Source: Methanoregula sp. UBA154 (GTDB lineage: Archaea; Halobacteriota; Methanomicrobia; Methanomicrobiales; Methanospirillaceae). From it: a stretch of DNA of 10,225 nt. How positions within the stretch are numbered: the first letter of the stretch is position 1; the number at the start of each line of letters is the position of its first letter. Location: positions 14,329-24,553 of the forward strand of contig DAPW01000030.1 in assembly GCA_002502245.1 (NCBI GenBank), given 5' to 3'. A program made the position numbers and the translations under genes. Below, piece by piece: positions 6,426 to 10,225 of the stretch. Under the pieces are notes generated by a model. It had not been told where the DNA came from and did not search any database. It saw only the letters and a program-made list of their open reading frames with translations.

Positions 6426-6909
6426 GATACACCCGTGGTATCTCGGCCACCTTTTCGGTCTCCGGCTCCTCGATCCGGCAGATGGCGGCGAGTTCCCCGT
6501 CCGTCAGGTTCGCAACCAGGCGGGTAATGCTCTCTTTTGCCCGGGCAAGCTGCTGCTCGTACGCCCCGGGGTTCTCCCGGAAGAGCCGGACAAGGGGACA
6601 GATGGTCTCATATTTCAAGAAGATCTCGATCACGTGGCCTTTCACGTCAAACGTGAAGGGGCCTGCTCGGCAGGTCTCCGGCTTGATGGTGTGGATCGAG
6701 CACCGGCTCCCGTTACAGAGGATACAGGTACCATCCCCGCGTGCCCTGACCGCACGGTACCCCCGCCATTCAAAGGAGTCTTCCGGTACACCACGGGCAA
6801 CCAGCCGGTGGTAACGGTGCCCGGAGATCGGGGGGTGCGCACTGGTGCAGCAGCGCCCGCCGCACTGCAGGCAGACAGCCTCGGCGCGAAAAAGCCAGTC
6901 CTCTGTCAT
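6409..6909 (-). CDS. YkgJ family cysteine cluster protein
   Basis: This is a 166-residue protein with the arrangement typical of the YkgJ (CxxCxxxCC, UPF0153) family, predicted to bind zinc or an iron-sulfur cluster. Residues 13-21 read CLQCGGRCC. A second group follows as C62-x2-C65-x4-C70 in a GTCILC...RCSIH context, then KPETCRAGPF around C80. C104 and C144 are extra. The biochemical activity of the family is unknown. Some members occur beside enzymes they may modify or supply with metal. Here the gene lies six bases after the ATP-grasp gene and overlaps the GCS2 gene by 17 bases, so it is translationally coupled to two ligases and may be an accessory or maturation factor for them, which is inference. 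The upstream ribosome binding site is poor, which also suggests coupling to the preceding gene. Confidence 0.85.
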   Translation of the reverse strand: MTEDWLFRAEAVCLQCGGRCCTSAHPPISGHRYHRLVARGVPEDSFEWRGYRAVRARGDGTCILCNGSRCSIHTIKPETCRAGPFTFDVKGHVIEIFLKYETICPLVRLFRENPGAYEQQLARAKESITRLVANLTDGELAAICRIEEPETEKVAEIPRVYHDHRH

Positions 6910-6915
6910 GGGGTA

Positions 6916-7788
6916 TCACGGGGTAAAAAGGTGCGTTACGATCTTTTCGTACACATCGGGGTAATGACCGTCCTCGCCGCTCTCCAGCGAGGGGTTGTCG
7001 TTCACCTCAATAACATACGCATCGCCGTTATTATTCTTTATGTCCACCCCGTACAGGCCATTCCCGATCGCGCCCGCGGCCTCGATCCCGAGCCGGACCA
7101 CGTGCGCGGGGATTGCCTGCTCCGGCACGCTCTCGACCCCGCAGTACACGATATGCCCGTTCACCGATGCCTGGATCTTGAAGGTGACCGACGGGATCGT
7201 GTACTTACAGGCATAGAGCAGTTTCCCGTCAAGGACCCCGACCCGCCAGTCATACCTGCTCTCGATGTACTGCTGCACCACGATCCAGTCCGAGAGCCTG
7301 ATGAACCGCCGCGCCACCTGGAAGAAGCCGGAGATGTCGTTTACCTTCTCCACCCGGAGCGAGAAGGAGGTGGAGGGTTCCTTGATGATGACCGGTGTAC
7401 CGAGTTCGTCAAAGATGCGGGTGACCCGCTCTACGGAGAGGTCATGTTTCGAGAGGAAGATCGTCTTCGGCATCGGGACCGCCTTTTTCATGAGATGGGC
7501 GTACATGTTGACCTTGTCAGAGCAGATCCGGATGGACGCCGGGTCATCGATGACCGGTATCCCGTGGAACGCGGCCATCTGGGCGGCAACGTACGTGACG
7601 TTCATCGGGTCGGTGCGGGCCCGGATGAAGAGCGCATCCATCTTCGGGATCCGCGTGATGTCGACCGGAAAGATGAATTCAACGGAGTGGCCCATCCCTT
7701 CCGCCACATCGCGGCAATGGATCAGTGCCGTGAGCTGTTCGGCACTGGCAAGGGTCTTCCGGTCAACGAAGATGCCCAGTCGGCTCAC
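6916..7788 (-). CDS. RimK-like ATP-grasp ligase
   Basis: This is a 290-residue ATP-grasp enzyme of the RimK type. It is expected to form an amide or peptide bond between a carboxylate, activated as acyl phosphate, and an amine. Residues 1-85 form a small pre-ATP-grasp segment (LGIFVDRK; DALFIRARTDP). The ATP-grasp proper has DKVNMYAHLMKKAVPMPKT at 91-109, the nucleotide-binding lysine in VIIKEPSTSFS (Lys136), VVQQYIES at 170-177, YDWRVGVLDGK at 179-189, and the metal-binding end YGVDIKNNNG ... VIEVNDNPSLE (Asp249, Glu261, Asn263). The set looks complete. The open frame extends upstream, but the start is GTG 7788: its GTG overlaps the TGA of the RLAN gene as GTGA, with AGGAG five bases upstream, and the protein begins at a typical strand. 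Related proteins usually carry the RLAN domain on the same chain; here it is a separate gene. The substrate is unknown. Confidence 0.88.
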   Translation of the reverse strand: MSRLGIFVDRKTLASAEQLTALIHCRDVAEGMGHSVEFIFPVDITRIPKMDALFIRARTDPMNVTYVAAQMAAFHGIPVIDDPASIRICSDKVNMYAHLMKKAVPMPKTIFLSKHDLSVERVTRIFDELGTPVIIKEPSTSFSLRVEKVNDISGFFQVARRFIRLSDWIVVQQYIESRYDWRVGVLDGKLLYACKYTIPSVTFKIQASVNGHIVYCGVESVPEQAIPAHVVRLGIEAAGAIGNGLYGVDIKNNNGDAYVIEVNDNPSLESGEDGHYPDVYEKIVTHLFTP

Positions 7789-8576
7789 AGGAACTCCTGG
7801 CTGGAGAGGTACGCGGTGAGGAGCGCCCGCTCGTCGCCGGAGATCCGCGAGTACTTTGCCGATGACAGCGAGGAGAGCAGGTAGTGGTCCCGGTTCTTCA
7901 CAAAGACCAGGGTCACGAGCGGGATGGAAAAGATCTGGTAAACCTTTTCGGCAAGCCCCGCAATGGCAGCGCAGGAGTCCGTGGTCCTGCCAAAGATGCT
8001 GACGCAGGAATGGACGGTGGCATCGGGCGGGAGCTTCTGGTAACAGAACGGGTACTTGCCCTTGTTCGTGACGTGGGCGATGACCTCCTGTGCCTTCGCG
8101 TTGTCCCGGACAAGGAAGTAATCCGCGCTGGTGGCAAAATAGTTCAGGCCGTAGATGATCGATGGGAGCGGGACGTATCCCTGGGAGATTCCCCATTCCG
8201 CAACCGGTATGCCGGCAAGGCTCGCCCGTTCAAGGCACATTGGCACGACATATGCTTCGAGCACGGCGCTGCTCGCAGGCCGGACATTTTTCCCGTTCAT
8301 CTCAGCCGTGAGGATGGTATAGTACGGCTCGCTCTTGTAGGAGTAATCCTCGCTGATCACGTGACAGACGCCGTTCCGTTCAAGGATGTGCAGCGAGTCC
8401 CTGAGGAGTCCTGACTCCCGGTGACCATTGGTCTTCCGGCAATCGGCAGGCGCTTCCGGCAGGAGCTTTTCCTGTCCCGCAGCATCCCCGTGATGGTGCG
8501 GGAACGCGGGTGATACCGCAGCCCCGGCTGCGGCCGCGCCCGGCGACCCCACGGGCCCGTTCCGTCTGCCGTTCAT
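7785..8576 (-). CDS. Free-standing RLAN-type domain protein (RimK-like ATP-grasp partner)
   Basis: This is a 263-residue protein whose residues 55-263 resemble the RLAN domain, the poorly understood alpha+beta domain normally found N-terminal to RimK-like ATP-grasps. The clearest match is VISEDYSYKSEPYYT at 73-87, then the helix leading to RPASSAVLEAY and IPLVTLVFVKNRD at 218-230 near the end. The next gene, the ATP-grasp, starts inside this stop codon, so the pair looks like a fusion protein broken into two cistrons. Residues 1-50 are low-complexity (Gly, Ala, Pro, His) and do not look like part of the fold. The ATG at 8576 is used because no better in-frame start lies closer to residue 55. 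GGGAT stands five bases upstream, and GTG 8552 is an alternative. The N-terminus is therefore the least certain part. The domain may bind the substrate or an acceptor protein; its function is not established. Confidence 0.72.
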   Translation of the reverse strand: MNGRRNGPVGSPGAAAAGAAVSPAFPHHHGDAAGQEKLLPEAPADCRKTNGHRESGLLRDSLHILERNGVCHVISEDYSYKSEPYYTILTAEMNGKNVRPASSAVLEAYVVPMCLERASLAGIPVAEWGISQGYVPLPSIIYGLNYFATSADYFLVRDNAKAQEVIAHVTNKGKYPFCYQKLPPDATVHSCVSIFGRTTDSCAAIAGLAEKVYQIFSIPLVTLVFVKNRDHYLLSSLSSAKYSRISGDERALLTAYLSSQEFL

Positions 8577-8779
8577 CGCGATCCCGACCGGTCGTATGAT
8601 CCTGACGGTGCAGGTCCGCGGCGGTCCCGGACCGGTGGTGTCCTGATCCAGCGGTACGGACCAGGCGTTGATTCTGCTGGTCCGGTATGAACCGATAATG
8701 CTTCGTGCTGTGCAAAAAAACAGTCGAAGAACACCCGATGGTGCGCTTCCTCGTCCTCATCGTTGAGACATTCGTCCAT
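8573..8779 (-). CDS. Possible small leader gene of the ligase operon
   Basis: This open frame of 68 codons runs from an ATG at 8779 to a TGA that overlaps the next gene's ATG as ATGA. The first half is acidic and then aromatic (MDECLNDEDEEAHHRVFFD), with a codon pattern not unlike the neighbouring genes. The second half is a Pro/Gly/Arg-rich low-complexity run that resembles non-coding DNA. I recognise no family. In favour are the stop-start overlap and its position just after the palindrome and probable promoter. Against are the short length, the lack of a clear ribosome binding site and the poor second half. It could also be part of a frameshifted N-terminus of the RLAN protein. Confidence 0.3.
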   Translation of the reverse strand: MDECLNDEDEEAHHRVFFDCFFAQHEALSVHTGPAESTPGPYRWIRTPPVRDRRGPAPSGSYDRSGSR

Positions 8780-8789
8780 AGATAACACG

Positions 8790-8810
8790 AATCCAATCGT
8801 TCATTGGATT
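8790..8810. promoter_or_regulatory. Palindromic operator candidate, 8+5+8
   Basis: AATCCAAT (8790-8797), CGTTC, ATTGGATT (8803-8810) is a perfect inverted repeat. It sits 15-35 bases downstream of a possible minus-strand TATA-like sequence and just ahead of the first open frame of the ligase operon, so a dimeric regulator bound here could block initiation. The neighbouring HTH-CBS regulator is an obvious candidate, but nothing in the sequence proves the link. Confidence 0.5.
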
Positions 8811-8822
8811 ATCGTTTGATAG

Positions 8823-8848
8823 CTATATGACGCGTGGCTTATAGAATT
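8823..8848 (-). promoter_or_regulatory. Possible promoter of the ligase operon
   Basis: On the minus strand the two A/T-rich elements AATTCTATAAG and CATATAGC lie 20-50 bases before the palindrome. Either could be the TATA box. On the plus strand the same area reads GGCTTATAGAATTT and might serve the divergent regulator gene with a long leader. I cannot choose between them from sequence alone. Confidence 0.35.
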
Positions 8849-8866
8849 TTGCACAGCGGGGTAGCC

Positions 8867-8985
8867 GCGGGATTTTATTCATGGGGATCCTTTTTTGTAT
8901 GGCGGGTGCGCGTATCAGACGGGTACTGCGGGATTTTCCTCATGAGGATCCCACTCATCATCAACCGGGTGCGCGTGCCGGACGG
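8867..8985. repeat. Imperfect tandem repeat (56 and 58 bp) upstream of the HTH-CBS gene
   Basis: Copy 1 (8867-8922) and copy 2 (8928-8985) both begin GCGGGATTTT, continue through TCATG-x-GGATCC, diverge in the middle with a two-base length difference, and end with CGGGTGCGCGT ... GACGG. About 39 of 56 aligned positions agree by eye. Copy 2 includes the perfect palindrome CCTCATGAGG (8938-8947). The repeat fills the spacer between the divergent ligase operon and the regulator gene. Confidence 0.75.
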
Positions 8986-9032
8986 ATCCGCCCGGCTGAT
9001 GCGGCATCATTCGCGCTCACCGCTGCATAACC

Positions 9033-9048
9033 TTGATAATCTCTTATA
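9033..9048 (+). promoter_or_regulatory. TATA-like elements before the HTH-CBS gene
   Basis: TTGATAAT (9033-9040) and CTTATAA lie 17-32 bases before the ATG at 9065. The first is at the right distance for a leaderless transcript starting at the ATG, which agrees with the lack of a clear ribosome binding site. Confidence 0.4.
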
Positions 9049-9064
9049 ACCATCAGTAATCACG

Positions 9065-9619
9065 ATGCATATCCCCACACCCGAGGAACTCCGCACGCGG
9101 CGGGAGACGCTGGGCCTGAAACAGACGGAGCTCGCAAAGCGGGCAGGCATCAGCCAGTCCATGGTGGCCCGTATCGAGGCGGGCAATGTCGATCCCCGGG
9201 TCAGTACATTGAACAAGATCATCGTTGTGCTGAACAGTGCAGCGCCAAAAAAGATCCGGGCTGCCCAGATCATGCATACCCCGGTCCTTTCCGTCCAGCC
9301 GCAGGACGCGATCACCCGTGCCGTGGATATCTTCGAGAAGAACAATATCTCCCAGCTCCCGGTGATCGAGCGGGGTATCCCGGTTGGCTGCATATCCGAA
9401 GCAGTGATCGTGAAAGCGATCGAACAGCAGCGCCTGCACAAGACCCACCTCTTCACCGTCCGCGACTTCATGGAATCAGGATTCCCGACTGTGCCCCCCG
9501 ATATGGATGTGGAGACCGTGATCAATATCCTCCAGCAGAACCATGCGGTGCTGGTGGTGGAAGGGAAGACAGCGCGGGGGGTTATCACCAAGCATGACCT
9601 TATCTCCCTGATCCTGTAA
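9065..9619 (+). CDS. HTH (Xre/Cro type) transcriptional regulator with two CBS domains
   Basis: This is a 184-residue predicted DNA-binding regulator. Residues 8-56 form a Cro/C1-type helix-turn-helix (ELRTRRETLGLKQTELAKRA, then GISQSMVARIEAGNVDP), followed by two CBS motifs at about 66-122 (IMHTPVLSVQPQDAITRAV ... SQLPVIERGIPVGCIS) and 130-184 (DFMESGFPTVPPDMDVETV ... LVVEGKTARGVITKHDLISLI). CBS pairs bind adenine nucleotides or similar ligands, so DNA binding may respond to energy state or another adenine ligand. HTH-CBS proteins of this length are a familiar archaeal type. The ATG at 9065 gives the typical short N-terminus directly before the first HTH helix. It is divergent from the ligase operon, and the shared spacer contains a perfect palindrome and a tandem repeat, so control of itself and that operon is plausible. 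The targets and ligand are unknown. Confidence 0.9.
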   Translation: MHIPTPEELRTRRETLGLKQTELAKRAGISQSMVARIEAGNVDPRVSTLNKIIVVLNSAAPKKIRAAQIMHTPVLSVQPQDAITRAVDIFEKNNISQLPVIERGIPVGCISEAVIVKAIEQQRLHKTHLFTVRDFMESGFPTVPPDMDVETVINILQQNHAVLVVEGKTARGVITKHDLISLIL

Positions 9620-9790
9620 CCGGGTTCCCTGTACCTTACCCACCTCTTTCGTTCCCCGGGCAACGATCCGGGATCTGGTGCACCGCCAGCTTGGCACTCT
9701 CTCCGGGATAACGCTCGGGCCCGGGAGAAGTGTCCTCTTATATCCGATGATTTCCCTTGAACATTGAAAAAAAAAGAAATGATGAATGGA

Positions 9791-9797
9791 TTTTTTT
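9791..9797 (+). terminator. T7 tract downstream of the HTH-CBS gene
   Basis: Seven T lie about 170 bases after the stop. They are followed by TTGGAGAAAC and ACATGAAC, an order also seen after the T-tract at 2492-2498. It may end the regulator transcript. Confidence 0.35.
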
Positions 9798-9813
9798 GCC
9801 TTGGAGAAACGCA

Positions 9814-9850
9814 CATGAACCGGGTGTTCGCATCTGGATCCTGAAAATTG
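9814..9850 (+). repeat. Inverted repeat 3, left copy
   Basis: The 37 bases starting CATGAACCGGG and ending CTGAAAATTG match the reverse complement of 10153-10191, with five mismatches and one two-base gap by my count. Both copies are preceded on their own strand by a T7-T8 tract 15-18 bases upstream, so the resemblance continues past the core. Confidence 0.8.
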
Positions 9851-9859
9851 CAGGTGAGT

Positions 9860-9897
9860 GCTCCCCGCCTCAGGGCCCCTCCGGGGCACGGCGGGGC
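9860..9897 (+). repeat. Dispersed GC-rich repeat 2, right copy
   Basis: This is the inverted counterpart of 3063-3100, with 34 of 38 positions identical. Its CCCCGCC and GGCGGGG arms can pair internally, and so can its central GGCCCC/GGGGC segments. Confidence 0.8.
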
Positions 9898-10079
9898 GGA
9901 TTACCGGGTTTTAAGAAACAGGTAAAAAAAAAGATTTCCCTTTTTCGTTCTCAGGCCGCTCATTGAATCTGCCGCGAGGGCGCCCCGGTTGCGATAGTTC
10001 TGCATTACCTGTTTATAAGAGAAATGGAACAAATGAGCTCAGGCACTACAGAGGCATCCCACGCGCCCCCGCCCCGATG

Positions 10080-10102
10080 GGGGGCAGGGCTGGCGCAAGG
10101 GG
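10080..10102 (-). repeat. Dispersed GC-rich repeat 1, right copy
   Basis: This is an exact 23-base reverse complement of 2741-2763. It is adjacent to GCCCC-GAT-GGGG (10071-10082), the analogue of the hairpin next to the left copy. Confidence 0.85.
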
Positions 10103-10152
10103 GGTCGATCAAATCAGATGAAACGGATTTTCTCCAGAGCAGTTATTTATTA

Positions 10153-10191
10153 CAATTTTCATGGTCCGGGTGCGAACACACCGGGTTCATG
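10153..10191 (-). repeat. Inverted repeat 3, right copy
   Basis: Read on the minus strand this begins CATGAACCCGGTG and ends CATGAAAATTG, matching 9814-9850. With the flanking T-tracts the two copies frame a segment of about 430 bp (9789-10217). Confidence 0.8.
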
Positions 10192-10207
10192 CCGATCTCT
10201 TCTGACG

Positions 10208-10215
10208 AAAAAAAA
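10208..10215 (-). terminator. T8 tract, probable terminator of a minus-strand gene beyond the right edge
   Basis: On the minus strand the window opens with TAAGCAGTCC and then eight T. The TAA followed closely by a T-tract looks like the end of a gene and its terminator. The gene itself lies outside the window, so this is inference. Confidence 0.4.
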
Positions 10216-10225
10216 GGACTGCTTA

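Larger units (their letters stand above)
9620..10225. other. Gene-free right end with inverted repeats
   Basis: These 600 bases contain no convincing gene. They hold an A9 run near 9767-9775, a T7 tract at 9791-9797, inverted copies of a roughly 38-base sequence (9814-9850 and 10153-10191), right-hand copies of dispersed repeats 1 and 2, and an A8 run (10208-10215) that is a T8 tract on the minus strand. The last three bases, TTA, read as a TAA stop on the minus strand directly before that tract, so a minus-strand gene probably ends at the window edge. Confidence 0.65.

Noticed and set aside
6250..7884. Long plus-strand open frame of 544 codons opposite the ligase cluster
   Set aside because: It is the antisense shadow of three well-supported minus-strand genes in high-GC DNA. 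Its product is full of Arg, Asp, Pro and Val with no recognisable motifs.
7789..8196. Upstream extension of the ATP-grasp frame
   Set aside because: It overlaps the RLAN gene, and the extra residues are Pro/Arg/Gly-rich. The GTG at 7788 has a good ribosome binding site and a stop-start overlap.
8834..9049. Short plus-strand frame before the HTH-CBS gene
   Set aside because: It consists mostly of the tandem repeat, whose two halves are not in a common reading frame throughout, and it runs into the probable promoter of the regulator.
9757..9966. Short plus-strand frame after the HTH-CBS gene
   Set aside because: It starts with TTG without a ribosome binding site, spans inverted repeat 3 and repeat 2, and resembles no family.
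10024..10225. Plus-strand frame from an ATG after TTTATAAG, open to the window edge
   Set aside because: It crosses dispersed repeat 1 and inverted repeat 3. The minus strand at the edge reads as a stop codon followed by a terminator, which suggests a convergent gene instead.

Overview
The window looks like a chromosomal segment of a methanogenic euryarchaeon, probably of the Methanomicrobiales (a Methanoregula-like genome is my best guess, from protein style rather than a search). Reasons: an archaeal LSm protein, archaeal TATA-like promoters, poly-T terminators without strong hairpins, GTG starts with GGTG/GGAG ribosome binding sites, a PAS-rich signalling protein in the style of these methanogens, and an HTH-CBS regulator of archaeal type.

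Left part (1-2500, plus strand). An LSm-like RNA-binding protein and a winged-helix protein with a C-terminal cysteine cluster form a two-gene operon. They are followed by a separately transcribed signalling protein: a degenerate response-regulator receiver domain, two PAS domains, and a C-terminal DAC (DisA_N) diadenylate cyclase domain with the DGA and GTRH motifs. This predicts a sensor-coupled c-di-AMP synthase.

Middle part (3168-8779, minus strand). About 700 bp of gene-free, hairpin-rich DNA separates the cyclase gene from a convergent minus-strand cluster. Read in the direction of transcription, the cluster holds a doubtful small ORF, a free-standing RLAN domain (the N-terminal domain normally fused to a RimK-like ATP-grasp), a RimK-like ATP-grasp ligase, a YkgJ-type cysteine-cluster protein, and a GCS2-type glutamate-cysteine-ligase-like enzyme. 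These genes overlap or nearly touch, so they are probably one operon making or attaching an amino-acid or peptide product that is unknown. After an 81-bp gap with a perfect GAAA-loop hairpin comes a fused ADP-forming acyl-CoA synthetase in beta-alpha order. The promoter end of this cluster has an 8+5+8 palindrome that may be an operator.

Right part (8830-10225). A divergent plus-strand gene encodes an HTH (Xre/Cro type) regulator with two CBS domains. Its upstream region contains an imperfect tandem repeat of about 60 bp. The last 600 bp contain no convincing gene. They hold a T-tract, a pair of inverted copies of a roughly 38-bp sequence about 300 bp apart, and two GC-rich repeats that reappear in mirror order and inverted orientation in the left gene-free stretch (2741-3100). 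The minus-strand cluster and its divergent regulator are therefore bracketed by matching inverted repeats. The window end reads like the stop codon and T-tract terminator of another minus-strand gene just outside.

The points most worth a second look are the PAS-coupled diadenylate cyclase with its damaged receiver, the split RLAN/ATP-grasp/YkgJ/GCS2 ligase cluster, and the mirror-image repeat framing.
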